From Acanthopleuribacter pedis (GTDB lineage: Bacteria > Acidobacteriota > Holophagae > Acanthopleuribacterales > Acanthopleuribacteraceae): 64,000 nt of DNA. The position numbers and the translations under genes are program-made. Numbering within the stretch: position 1 is the first letter of the stretch; every line of letters starts with the position of its first letter. Positions 44,776 to 53,164 of the stretch are shown piece by piece. The notes under the pieces are model-generated. The model searched no databases, had not been told where the DNA came from, and saw only the letters and a program-made list of their open reading frames with translations. The DNA is taken from the NCBI RefSeq assembly GCF_017377855.1, contig NZ_JAFREP010000025.1:1-64000 (forward strand), given 5' to 3'.

Positions 44776-46019
44776 GGTACCGTCCCCGCTTGATCCCAGA
44801 GTTCGTGGAAGGCGGTGGTCATGGCTTTGCTGGGTTCGCCCTCGAATAAACTTTGATAGCGTCGGGTAAAAACGTCGGCCGGGCTTAGTTGGGACAGGGA
44901 TTGTTGCGGCAGGCTGTCGGCCAGGCTTTCACGGCTTTTGGGATATTTGGTTTTGATTTTCAGCAGGCGTACCGCTTTGTCCGTCAAAACGTCTTCCAGT
45001 TGCTTGCGAAGGCCTGGCTCGGGTTTGTTGAGGAACACGCTAAGTTCGAGGTAAGGGTATTCATGGCGCGCCAAGGCCGTGGTTTCGCGGTTTGGTAATT
45101 CGTGGAGCAGGGGCAGCAGTTCTTCTACCGTGAGGTCTTGTTTGCCCTTGGGCAGACGGATGATGTCCACCGCGCGGGGGACCGGCACGGATTCGACCTT
45201 TGCGGCGGCCTCACCGTTTAGGGTGACCGCAACCACTTGATGCAGGTAATCGGCTTCGTCGAGGGAGAGCGGAAGTGGCGAGCCGGAATAACGCACATGG
45301 TCGCGACGGCCGACCCGTTGGGCCCGGTGGAGGTGGCCCAACGCGGTATAGGCGGCGTGTTCCGGGAAAACATCGACAGGAATGGCTTGTTGGTTGCCTA
45401 CTTGGATTTTGCGTTCGGAGAGTTCGCTCAATTGGGTTCCGGTCAGGTAGGCGTGGCCGGTAGCGACCAAGGCTTGACCGGGGCCGCGTCGTTGGGAAAG
45501 CGCGGTGAACACCTCGTCGTAAATCTCGCGGACGCCCTTGACGAGCCAGTCGTCGCCTTTGCCGGCGCGTGGTAAATCGGCGGGTCGCAGAAAGGGAACC
45601 GCCGCGCACCAGGCGGCTGTTTCGCGGTTTTGGTTGGTGAGCGGCACCAGAAGTGCGTCTACATCAATATTGCCACTTGGGGTTCGGCCCAGGCTGCCGA
45701 TGACATGAATGTTAAAGGCTTTGAGCAAGGGTTTAGGCGCGTCTAAGCGGGAAGCGGAATCGTGGTTGCCGGCGACAATAACGAGATCGAGGTCGGGTAA
45801 GCGTCGCCGTGATTCAGCAAGAAATTGGTAGTAGAGGGTTTGGGCGGCGGCTGAGGGATTGGCGGAATCGAAAATGTCGCCGCTGACCAGGAGCGCATCG
45901 GCGCGGCGGTCCTCCAGGGTATCGAGCAGCCAGTTGAGGAAACGACGGTGTTCGTAATCGCGATTAAGGCCGTGAAGGTGATGGCCGAGGTGCCAATCGG
46001 ATGTGTGAATCAACTGCAT
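44772..46019 (-). CDS. sbcD: SbcD, nuclease subunit of SbcCD
   Basis: The 415-residue metallophosphoesterase starts MQLIHTSDWHLGHHLHG (first metal motif) and has VSGDIFDSANP, VIVAGNHDS and the downstream GHAYLTG and GHLHRAQ histidine motifs, i.e. all five phosphoesterase motifs. It provides the manganese-dependent 3'-5' exonuclease and hairpin endonuclease of the SbcCD complex. ATG 46019 is the operon start. Confidence 0.94.
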   Translation of the reverse strand: MQLIHTSDWHLGHHLHGLNRDYEHRRFLNWLLDTLEDRRADALLVSGDIFDSANPSAAAQTLYYQFLAESRRRLPDLDLVIVAGNHDSASRLDAPKPLLKAFNIHVIGSLGRTPSGNIDVDALLVPLTNQNRETAAWCAAVPFLRPADLPRAGKGDDWLVKGVREIYDEVFTALSQRRGPGQALVATGHAYLTGTQLSELSERKIQVGNQQAIPVDVFPEHAAYTALGHLHRAQRVGRRDHVRYSGSPLPLSLDEADYLHQVVAVTLNGEAAAKVESVPVPRAVDIIRLPKGKQDLTVEELLPLLHELPNRETTALARHEYPYLELSVFLNKPEPGLRKQLEDVLTDKAVRLLKIKTKYPKSRESLADSLPQQSLSQLSPADVFTRRYQSLFEGEPSKAMTTAFHELWDQAGTVP

Positions 46020-46122
46020 AGCGGGTTCCTTTCGAAGCGCTTAGCTTAGCAGGAAACCCAACTGAATGCATGCGTCGCCGGTGTCCTAGCGCCGGTCAGT
46101 CAAAAGTGGCGGGGGTAAGCGA

Positions 46123-47106
46123 ATGAGTGAGTTTGACAACCCATGGAAACACGTGGCGGAGGACTTTTTTCCCGAGTTGGTGGCATTTTTTATGCCCGAT
46201 GCTTACAGGGAAATCGATTGGGAGAAACCGGTAGAATCCTTGGACAAGGACCTGCCGAAAGAAGAAGTGAATGATGCGGTGGGCGACCGTCGTGCCGATA
46301 AGCTGTTCCGGGTGGTTACCACGGACGGTGACGCCCAGTTGGTGTATTTGCATATTGAGTTTCAAAACGAGGTGGACGAAGCGCTTTCAGAGCGGATGTA
46401 CATCTACAATTGCCGGTTTTTCAATAAGTTTCGAGCGCCGATCGTGAGTTTGGCGATTTTGGGCGATACGAATCCCGATTGGCGACCGGAACCTTTTGGG
46501 TTCGGGAAGTGGGGGAGCATCCTAAATTTTGAATTCCGTATCGCCAAGTTGATGGATTACATCGCCGCGCGGGAGGCACTAGAGTCGAAAGAGAATGTGA
46601 TTGGTTTGATCGTTTTGGCCCATTTGGCCGGCAAATTGACCCGCAATCGGTTGGATCAGCGGTTTCAGGAGAAACTGGCGATCCTGAAGGTGCTGTTTGC
46701 CAAAGAATTTGATTTGAAACGCTTTGATCGAGCGATTAAATTCATAGACAGTGTCATCGATTTGCCCAACGAGATGGATGAACCCTTTCGGGAAGCGTTA
46801 CAGGAAAGTGTCGGGGAGGAAAAAGTGGCATATCTCACCAGTTTCGAGCGGGTGGCGAAAGAAGAAGGTCGTGTGGCGGGCCGAGAAGAAGGTCGTGTGG
46901 CGGGCCGAGAAGAAGGTCGTGTGGCGGGCCGAGAAGAAGGTCGTGTCGAAGGCGCGTCCCAGATGCTGCTGCGAATCTTGGAGCGGAAGTTCGGGACCAA
47001 CCCGCCCTGGGTATATGAAAAGATGAAAACGGCGAAGAACGCACAGGTGATGATGTGGGTGGACAAGGTGTTGACGGCAGACAAGCTTGCCGATGTTTTT
47101 GCCTAA
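46123..47106 (+). CDS. Rpn-like PD-(D/E)XK nuclease family protein
   Basis: The 327-residue protein belongs to the recombination-promoting nuclease/putative transposase group (Rpn, DUF4351-related). The nuclease core is seen in ADKLFRVVTTDGDAQLVYLH and IEFQNEVD, where the acidic residues and the ExQ pattern form the metal site. A helical region follows, then an in-frame tandem repeat EEGRVAGR three times plus a partial copy (residues about 247-275). The C-terminal LLRILERKFG region is typical of DUF4351. E. coli Rpn proteins cleave DNA and promote RecA-independent recombination. It is probably mobile, but no ends were found. Confidence 0.82.
   Translation: MSEFDNPWKHVAEDFFPELVAFFMPDAYREIDWEKPVESLDKDLPKEEVNDAVGDRRADKLFRVVTTDGDAQLVYLHIEFQNEVDEALSERMYIYNCRFFNKFRAPIVSLAILGDTNPDWRPEPFGFGKWGSILNFEFRIAKLMDYIAAREALESKENVIGLIVLAHLAGKLTRNRLDQRFQEKLAILKVLFAKEFDLKRFDRAIKFIDSVIDLPNEMDEPFREALQESVGEEKVAYLTSFERVAKEEGRVAGREEGRVAGREEGRVAGREEGRVEGASQMLLRILERKFGTNPPWVYEKMKTAKNAQVMMWVDKVLTADKLADVFA
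46861..46947 (+). repeat. 24-bp in-frame tandem repeat inside the Rpn-like gene
   Basis: Three perfect 24-bp units (46861-46884, 46885-46908, 46909-46932; start GAAGAAGGTCGTGTGG) and a partial fourth encode EEGRVAGR repeats. The copy number can change by slippage without a frameshift. Confidence 0.95.
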
Positions 47107-47130
47107 GCCCGACCGACGCGTCCCCTCATA

Positions 47131-47165
47131 GAAAAACCACCCGTGTCGCAAGCGACAATCGGGTG
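47131..47165 (-). terminator. Terminator of the SnoaL-like gene
   Basis: The outer stem CCACCCG with CGGGTGG encloses an inner TGTCGC/GCGACA stem (about 47136-47165). On the minus strand it is followed by a T-run (A-run 47131-47135). It lies 31 bp after the stop of the SnoaL-like gene and also faces the end of the Rpn-like gene. Confidence 0.8.
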
Positions 47166-47195
47166 GCGTTCAGTCGGATCGCTGTTTCGGTTTGG

Positions 47196-47552
47196 TTAGG
47201 GCTTGTAGATGAAGCGCTCTTTGACGATTAATCCGTTTTCCCACCATTGAATCGCAACTTGGTCGTAGGTTTTCACGCCCCAATCTTTGTGGGTGTAGTC
47301 GAAGTGCCATAACACCATGGTGACATTATCGCCGACCGTTACTTCTTTGACCGCCGCGCCGCGGAATTCAGTGATGCTGTTGAAAAATTCTTCTTCGCGT
47401 TTGCGGTTGAGGTCTTTTCCCACGAATGGGGCGTCGTCGTTTTCACTCATCTCGATATGTTCGGCGTAGTACTTTTCGAATCCTTCCAAGGCCTTACCCT
47501 CGAGAATCAAGCTGTTCAGGTCTTCAATTTTGGCTTTCAAATCTTGGCTCAT
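47196..47552 (-). CDS. SnoaL/NTF2-like protein
   Basis: The 118-residue protein has the NTF2-like cone fold pattern of SnoaL-type proteins: a first helix (LKAKIEDLNSLILEG), FEKYYAEHIEMSEND and later strands WHFDYTHKDWG, DQVAIQWWENGLIVKERF. Members include polyketide cyclases, isomerases and ligand-binding proteins; no catalytic residues can be assigned here. ATG 47552 follows a strong GGAGGT. A sigma-54-type promoter lies 50 bp upstream, and the adjacent divergent gene is a sigma-54 activator, so expression is probably induced by a small molecule. Confidence 0.78.
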   Translation of the reverse strand: MSQDLKAKIEDLNSLILEGKALEGFEKYYAEHIEMSENDDAPFVGKDLNRKREEEFFNSITEFRGAAVKEVTVGDNVTMVLWHFDYTHKDWGVKTYDQVAIQWWENGLIVKERFIYKP

Positions 47553-47603
47553 GTCATACCTCCGGTGATCAGGACACATGTTGTGTTGACGGAAAAAGGA
47601 TAT

Positions 47604-47620
47604 AACAAGGCCTGTGCCAA
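47604..47620 (-). promoter_or_regulatory. Sigma-54-type (-24/-12) promoter
   Basis: On the minus strand TTGGCACAGGCCTTGTT fits the consensus YTGGCACGRNNNTTGCW with correct spacing. The -24 GG is exact and the -12 element is GT in place of GC. The start site would be near 47593, 41 nt upstream of the SnoaL-like ATG. Confidence 0.65.
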
Positions 47621-47686
47621 GTTGCGGGCGGGCTTGCTATCTCGCTTGATTTAAAAGAGTAAGGGTGGTACCGGCGTCCGTGGACA

Positions 47687-47703
47687 ACACATCTAGCTTG
47701 TGT
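47687..47703. promoter_or_regulatory. Possible upstream activator site
   Basis: The dyad ACACATCTAGCTTGTGT has 5-bp arms and lies about 75 bp upstream of the -24 element, a usual place for enhancer binding by sigma-54 activators. It is also close to the start of the divergent activator gene, so autoregulation is possible. Confidence 0.35.
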
Positions 47704-47768
47704 GATTCGTTCATTATGATAAGGTGGGTCAATCATTTTGAAATAGGTTGGCCGATTTGGAGGCGCTT

Positions 47769-49406
47769 GTGAAGTTTTCCGAGCTGGATTTACAGGAGTT
47801 GCTCAGCTTCGACGACAGCCTGGTTGCTTTTAATGGACGGCGGGCGCTCATTTTTGATCCCCTGGCCCTCGGCATTTTGCGCAAGGAACTGGTCACTATG
47901 TTTGGGAACCACGTCGCCCGCGGTCTTTTGACCCGTATGGGGTATTTCCACGGATGGGTTACCGCCAAAAACATGAAAGACGATTTTCCCTGGGACTCGG
48001 CATCCGATTGGCGCCGCGCCGGCGGGCGCCTGCACCAATTGCAGGGCCATGTTCAAATCGAGGTGCCTGAGGACAGCGAAGGTCGCCACAAGGAGCACCT
48101 TGCTTGGGCTGTTTGGCGAGAGTCCTACGAGGCCGAACAGCATTTACTTCACCTCGGCGTTTCGGATGAGGCCGTTTGCTGGGCATTAACCGGTTTTGCC
48201 TCGGGCTATATGAGCTTGGCTCAAGGCCGTGAGGTGCTGGCCAAAGAGACCAAATGCTGTGGCCAAGGGGATGCGGTGTGCACCATCGTGGCCAAATACG
48301 CCGACGCGTGGGGTGAGGAGCTTGAGAATCTGCAGACCTATTACCAATCCCCATGCCTGGACCACGCCTTACATACCGCCGCCGAACAACTCAAAGCGTT
48401 GGAGCAGCAGATCCGAGCGCGGGTTCCCACGGCCCAATCCGCGGTCCCGGCCGACATGATTGCTCGTGATCCGGTCATGTTGCGTTGTCTCGACCTGGCC
48501 AAACGGGTTGCCAAGGTGGATTCGGTGGTGTTGGTGACTGGTGAAAGTGGGGCCGGTAAGGAGCGCATTGCCAAGGTCATCCACGAGGACTCGGCGCGTT
48601 TGCGGCGGCCCTTCCTCGCGGTGAACTGTGGCGCGGTGAGCGAGAGTTTGCTGGAAAGTGAGTTGTTTGGCCACAAACGCGGCGCCTTCACCGGTGCTAC
48701 CCAAGACCGACCCGGCCTCTTTGAGGCCGCCTCCGGGGGAACCCTGTTTCTCGATGAAATTGGCGAACTTCCCCTGAATATGCAGGTTAAGCTGTTGCGG
48801 GTGTTACAGGAACGCACCGTGCGGCGCGTCGGAGAGAACCATGACCGTCCGATTGACGTTCGCCTCGTGGCCGCCACCAACCGCGACCTGCGGTTGGAAG
48901 TACGTGAGGGGCGCTTTCGTCAGGATCTGTACTATCGTCTGAAAGTTATTGAGATCCACATTCCGCCGTTGCGGGATCGTCGTGCCGATATCATGCCACT
49001 CGCGCGGCATTTTTTGGATACCATCGGAACCCGTTTGGGACGGAACGATTTGTCAGGGTTTACACCCGAGGCGGCCGACTGCCTTCAGCGTTACCAATGG
49101 GAAGGCAATGTTCGCGAGCTGCAAAACGCCATTGAGCATGCCGTGGTAATGGCGTTGGCGGGACGGGTTACGCCCGGCGATTTACCGGTCGAGGTACGTG
49201 AGGACGGCGGGACGCTTTTGCCGCGACCAGGAGAACAAACACTTGCCGAGATGGAGCGGGACATGATCCTCACCACCTTGGCGCGGAAAAACGGCAACCA
49301 AACCCATACAGCCAAGGAGTTGGGGATTGGAACCGCGACCTTGTATCGCAAACTGAAAAAGTATGGAGCGCAAGGTTTTGTGGTGCCCGGCCCGAACGCC
49401 GATTAG
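47769..49406 (+). CDS. Sigma-54-dependent activator with XylR-N and V4R sensor domains
   Basis: The 545-residue protein starts with an XylR N-terminal domain (RRALIFDPLALGILRKELV, TRMGYFHGW) and a V4R domain (AVCWALTGFASGYMSLAQG, KCCGQGDAVCTI) with conserved cysteines, which bind aromatic or other small ligands in XylR/DmpR-type proteins. The AAA+ domain has Walker A GESGAGKE near 258, the sigma-54 contact loop GAFTGA near 306 and Walker B LFLDEIGE. A Fis-type helix-turn-helix ends the protein (HTAKELGIGTATLYRKLKKYG approximately). GTG 47769 with GGAGG 7 nt upstream is preferred to TTG 47748. The divergent SnoaL-like gene has a matching promoter. Confidence 0.9.
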   Translation: MKFSELDLQELLSFDDSLVAFNGRRALIFDPLALGILRKELVTMFGNHVARGLLTRMGYFHGWVTAKNMKDDFPWDSASDWRRAGGRLHQLQGHVQIEVPEDSEGRHKEHLAWAVWRESYEAEQHLLHLGVSDEAVCWALTGFASGYMSLAQGREVLAKETKCCGQGDAVCTIVAKYADAWGEELENLQTYYQSPCLDHALHTAAEQLKALEQQIRARVPTAQSAVPADMIARDPVMLRCLDLAKRVAKVDSVVLVTGESGAGKERIAKVIHEDSARLRRPFLAVNCGAVSESLLESELFGHKRGAFTGATQDRPGLFEAASGGTLFLDEIGELPLNMQVKLLRVLQERTVRRVGENHDRPIDVRLVAATNRDLRLEVREGRFRQDLYYRLKVIEIHIPPLRDRRADIMPLARHFLDTIGTRLGRNDLSGFTPEAADCLQRYQWEGNVRELQNAIEHAVVMALAGRVTPGDLPVEVREDGGTLLPRPGEQTLAEMERDMILTTLARKNGNQTHTAKELGIGTATLYRKLKKYGAQGFVVPGPNAD

Positions 49407-50278
49407 AAACGTCTGTAAAAGTGACGTTTCCGTTCCGCGAAGCGACGCGACAAAAACATGGCAAACGAAAGTGGCAAGAGACCCGAGGCCATGATGGTGC
49501 TCAAGCGTTGTCCTTGTTGCGGATCCATATGGAAACCGATCCAGGCCCAAAATTGAGGCACCTGACCCGCCAGCAACAGAATCACCAAAACCGCCCCGAT
49601 TTTCGCGCCGTTAATCACCGGTTTGCCGGTGAATGCGTTGATGCCTTTCCCCACCGTGGCGCTTCCGGCGACAATGACCAAGTTCAACAAGGTGAGCAGG
49701 GACCAAACCAATGAGGCGGGGGTCAGTTCCGGTGGTGGTGCGACATAGCGGTAAGAAGCCACGAAGTTGTCAAACTGTTGGGGCGATTGGTTTGCCGGCA
49801 GGTGGGTTGACGCCATGAACCCAAACGCACCGGTACTCAGCACCACGTGAAGGATTTGGGCTGCTCCGTCTGGTAGCCGTTCATCAATACTGACGCGGAA
49901 GGTTGGCTCTTGAAACTGGTTCAAGCGCTGATACGTTAGGGCGCGCCATTTGGCGTTGGGGGTCTTGAGGGGTTCAAGGTGTTTGAGGAACCATTGGGTT
50001 AACTGCTCGCCGTTTTCCGGCGGCGCCGGGGTTTTTTTGAGGGAGACGAAGTACTTTGCACCACCCGGCTCAAGAGCGACGAAATGAGAACGCCGTGCTT
50101 TTTTGAGGTGAAGCCACTGCCATTCCGGGCCGGGCGCGTCCAGCGAGAGCTGGGCGGATTGGCAGACGAGCCGACTACCTTCCAGTTGATCCACCGTGAC
50201 CGGGGACCATTCCGACAACCCGTGGTTGACGGGTGGTAAATAATGGAGGCAAATCGAGAAAAGCACACCTAGAACCAT
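49403..50278 (-). CDS. Hypothetical membrane protein
   Basis: The 291-residue protein has an N-terminal hydrophobic segment, about 190 predominantly extracytoplasmic residues (EWQWLHLKKARR, FRVSIDERLPDG) and three C-terminal transmembrane helices (about 188-206, 222-240, 258-277), ending in a basic tail (RRFAERKRHFYRRF). I recognise no family. Its stop codon interleaves with that of the convergent sigma-54 activator gene (TTAG at 49403-49406). The start at 50278 is uncertain because the ribosome site is weak. Confidence 0.6.
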   Translation of the reverse strand: MVLGVLFSICLHYLPPVNHGLSEWSPVTVDQLEGSRLVCQSAQLSLDAPGPEWQWLHLKKARRSHFVALEPGGAKYFVSLKKTPAPPENGEQLTQWFLKHLEPLKTPNAKWRALTYQRLNQFQEPTFRVSIDERLPDGAAQILHVVLSTGAFGFMASTHLPANQSPQQFDNFVASYRYVAPPPELTPASLVWSLLTLLNLVIVAGSATVGKGINAFTGKPVINGAKIGAVLVILLLAGQVPQFWAWIGFHMDPQQGQRLSTIMASGLLPLSFAMFLSRRFAERKRHFYRRF

Positions 50279-50407
50279 AAAAGAAGGACCTCTTCGATTA
50301 GCGTCGGTAGGGTGAGGACTCCACTCACGAAAGAGGTGTGGGTGGTGAAGTCAAAAGCGTTACCGCCTTTTAAGCGGCAGAGTGAAAGGAGAGCCCTATG
50401 TCTTAAA

Positions 50408-50579
50408 ACCTAAGAGGCGCTGAAGCGAGGGAATTTGGCTAAAGATCTGGAGCGAAATGGCTTGGGAAAAACGGGCCGGGGTCGCGCACGACGCGCACCC
50501 ACTGGGTGCGGTGAGTATTTTTACAGGCCGTTGCAGCCCAGAGATTTAGCTAAAATCCCCGCGTCAGCGCTTCTTAGGT
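50408..50579. repeat. Family A palindromic repeat, copy 3
   Basis: A 172-bp element begins ACCTAAGAGGCGCTGAAGCG and ends CGTCAGCGCTTCTTAGGT. Terminal arms of about 36 bp are almost fully complementary. The interior matches the copy at 30439 (GATCTGGAGCGAAATGGCTT and GGCCGTTGCAGCCCAG), with a divergent apical loop. Confidence 0.88.
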
Positions 50580-51025
50580 GAAAACCTTAGCGAGGAATGG
50601 GTTTGGGCGCAACCCCAAAATGCCGCATTGCGGGACGTCTCATCAAAAGTTAACGCGGGCGTCATTCAAAGGAAGGATTGGGTTGTCATGGGGGATTTTT
50701 GGCGGCGGTACCCGTCCACGGCATTCGCTCGGCGAGGTGCAAATCAAGAGAAAGTTAGGGTTTTTAACTGAAATACCGAATGTTGTGACTTATGTAAAAC
50801 TTGTTTACAAAATCTTTTCAAAGTCTTTTCCTGTTGTGATAGGGTGTGAACATCCACAAGTCCTTTGTCCTTTTATGACTTATGTCGTACAGCCCTTGCC
50901 CTCGGAATTTCTTGTTATTGATGCCTGCAAGGTTTGCGGCGTTTCCTTCTCCGATCAAGGGTTTGTTTCCAGGAAAATCTCGCTCTATCGACTTGTGGTT
51001 TGAAGCAAATTCAGAGGAGAGAACC
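50580..51025. other. Leader region of the M28 peptidase gene
   Basis: About 445 bp with no gene I accept; a 141-codon frame over it lacks a ribosome site. TGACTTATGT occurs twice (near 50783 and 50877). The region likely contains the peptidase promoter, perhaps with a long leader, but I could not fix the hexamers. Confidence 0.4.
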
Positions 51026-52987
51026 ATGAAGAAGTGGTTTTATTTATTGACGGCGGCGTTGCTCTGTTTGTCGTCTTTGCTAATGGCCGGCGACCCCGAA
51101 CTGGAGGCTAAGGAATCCGTTTGGATTACCTTTGACGCTGAAAAAATTCCCACCTTGGTACACACCTTGCGCAAATCTGGCTGGAGCGCAAAAAAGGCGA
51201 TGATCAAAGTGGGTGAAGAAGATCATTACATGGCCGAGGTGCCGACGGCTCATTTGCTGGAACTGAGCCAAAACATTCACCACGAACATCACCGCTGCGG
51301 TGGTTACATCATCCACGCTTCCCGCGAGGAAGCCTTAAAAGCCATCGACAATCAGTACCGGACCAAAGCCGTTAACAACAAGTTTGTTGAGTATACGATT
51401 GACAACGGGACCACTGTTCAAGCCTTGTTGAGCAACCTCGACCAGCAAAAGATCGAAGACGTAATTATTCAATTTTCAAGTTATTACACCCGTTATTACA
51501 CCACCCAAACCAGCGTCGACGCTATGAACTGGTTAAAAGGTTTGTGGGAAAGCTACGCTGCCAACCGTTCGGATGTCACCGTTGAATTCTTCAACCACAG
51601 TTGGGCGCAACCCAGTTTGATTTTGACCATTCAGGGTTCTGATTTGCCCAACGAGGTGGTTGTTATTGGGGGCCACGCCGATTCCATTAACGGCGGTGCC
51701 TCGGGCCAAGCGCCCGGTGCCGATGATGATGCTTCCGGTGTTGCCACCTTCACTGAGGTGATTCGCAGCGCCATGGTCAGCGACTTCAAACCGCGCCGCA
51801 CCGTGAAATTTATGGCCTACGCCGCCGAGGAAGTCGGTCTGCGTGGTTCAGGTGCCATTGCCGCCCAATACCAAAGCCAAGGAATCGATGTCGTGGGCGT
51901 GATCCAATTGGATATGACCGCGTACAAAGGGTCGGCTGAAGACATCGTGTTGATGACCGATTACACCAACAGCCCCCAAAACAGCTTCCTGCAAAACATC
52001 ATCGATACCTACGTGGGTGTGCCTTGGGCGACGGATCGTTGCGGTTATGCCTGCTCCGATCACGCCAGTTGGACCAACCGCGGTTTCCCTGCCTCAATGC
52101 CGTTTGAATCACGCATGTCTCAGTACAACCGCAACATCCACACCAGCCGCGATACCTATGCCAACTTGGGCAACGATTCCGCCCACGCCTTTAACTTTGC
52201 CAAAATGGCCGCCGCCTATATGGGTGAATTGGCCAAGGGTGACCTCTCCGGTGACGGTGGTGGTACCGGCACCGACGGCGGCGACGGCGGCGACGGCGGC
52301 GATGGTTCCACCGGCACCGACGGCGGTGACGGCGGTGACGGCGGTGACGGTGGCGACGGCGGTCTTGGTAACGGCGTGCCCGTGACCAACCTCTCTGGAA
52401 GCACCGGCAACTTCCAATTCTTCACCGTGAACGTACCCGCCGGCGCGCGCAACTTGAATATCGCCATGAGCGGCGGCAGCGGCGACGCCGACCTGTACAC
52501 CCGTTTTGGCTCCGCCCCGACCACCAGTACCTACGACTGCCGTCCTTACCGGAGCGGCAACGCGGAAACCTGCACCGTGGCCACCCCGCAAGCCGGCACC
52601 TACCATATCGGCATCCGTGCCTACAGCAGCTACAGTGGCTTAACCTTAACCGCGTCCTACGACGAACCTGGCGCCGGTTGCGATCTCCCCAACAGCTCGG
52701 AGAGCGGTTTGAGTGCATCGCGTTCAAACTGGGTATACCGTGAGGTGGTGGTTCCCAGTTGCGCCGCGACCATGAATATCAGCATCAGCGGTGGCAGCGG
52801 GGACGCGGATCTCTATGTCCGTCGCGGTTCCCAGCCAACCACCAGTTCCTACGATTGCCGTCCCTACCGCAACGGCAACAGCGAAAACTGCTCACTTAAC
52901 TCGCTGACCGCGGGGACGTACTACATTGGTGTCCGTGCCTACAGCGCGTTCAGCAATGTCACCTTGACCGTTGAACTGACGGAATAA
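51026..52987 (+). CDS. Secreted M28 zinc aminopeptidase with two PPC domains
   Basis: The 653-residue preproprotein has a signal peptide (to about residue 22), a propeptide of about 110 residues, and an M28 catalytic domain. The two-zinc site is visible in VVIGGHADSING (His, Asp), PGADDDASG (bridging Asp), AAEEVGLRGSG (catalytic Glu-Glu), IQLDMTAY and CSDHASW. This is the Vibrio/Aeromonas leucyl aminopeptidase type. A Gly/Asp-rich linker (about 409-448) leads to two pre-peptidase C-terminal domains with repeated GDADLY and SYDCRPYR segments. ATG 51026 follows AGAGGAGAG. A strong terminator follows. Confidence 0.92.
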   Translation: MKKWFYLLTAALLCLSSLLMAGDPELEAKESVWITFDAEKIPTLVHTLRKSGWSAKKAMIKVGEEDHYMAEVPTAHLLELSQNIHHEHHRCGGYIIHASREEALKAIDNQYRTKAVNNKFVEYTIDNGTTVQALLSNLDQQKIEDVIIQFSSYYTRYYTTQTSVDAMNWLKGLWESYAANRSDVTVEFFNHSWAQPSLILTIQGSDLPNEVVVIGGHADSINGGASGQAPGADDDASGVATFTEVIRSAMVSDFKPRRTVKFMAYAAEEVGLRGSGAIAAQYQSQGIDVVGVIQLDMTAYKGSAEDIVLMTDYTNSPQNSFLQNIIDTYVGVPWATDRCGYACSDHASWTNRGFPASMPFESRMSQYNRNIHTSRDTYANLGNDSAHAFNFAKMAAAYMGELAKGDLSGDGGGTGTDGGDGGDGGDGSTGTDGGDGGDGGDGGDGGLGNGVPVTNLSGSTGNFQFFTVNVPAGARNLNIAMSGGSGDADLYTRFGSAPTTSTYDCRPYRSGNAETCTVATPQAGTYHIGIRAYSSYSGLTLTASYDEPGAGCDLPNSSESGLSASRSNWVYREVVVPSCAATMNISISGGSGDADLYVRRGSQPTTSSYDCRPYRNGNSENCSLNSLTAGTYYIGVRAYSAFSNVTLTVELTE

Positions 52988-53008
52988 TCACCGTTATCGG
53001 CATCAACA

Positions 53009-53044
53009 AAAAACCCCTTCACACTTCGCTGTGAAGGGGTTTTT
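53009..53044. terminator. Bidirectional rho-independent terminator
   Basis: A 15-bp perfect stem (53009-53023 with 53030-53044) is flanked by an A-run and a T-run. It lies 21 bp after the M28 peptidase stop and faces the convergent transglycosylase gene. Confidence 0.9.
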
Positions 53045-53164
53045 TTATGTGTATTCCGCGTTAGCCCGCCTTTCCGTTACGGCGGCAATTTTATTGGGAC
53101 TCGGATCGGACCCATACTGAAGAAAGCGCGGTTTCGCCGAGTTGTCCCGTTCCCGTGGTCGTGG

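Noticed and set aside
50578..51003. 141-codon frame before the M28 peptidase
   Set aside because: No ribosome site, mixed composition, and it starts inside the end of a family A repeat.
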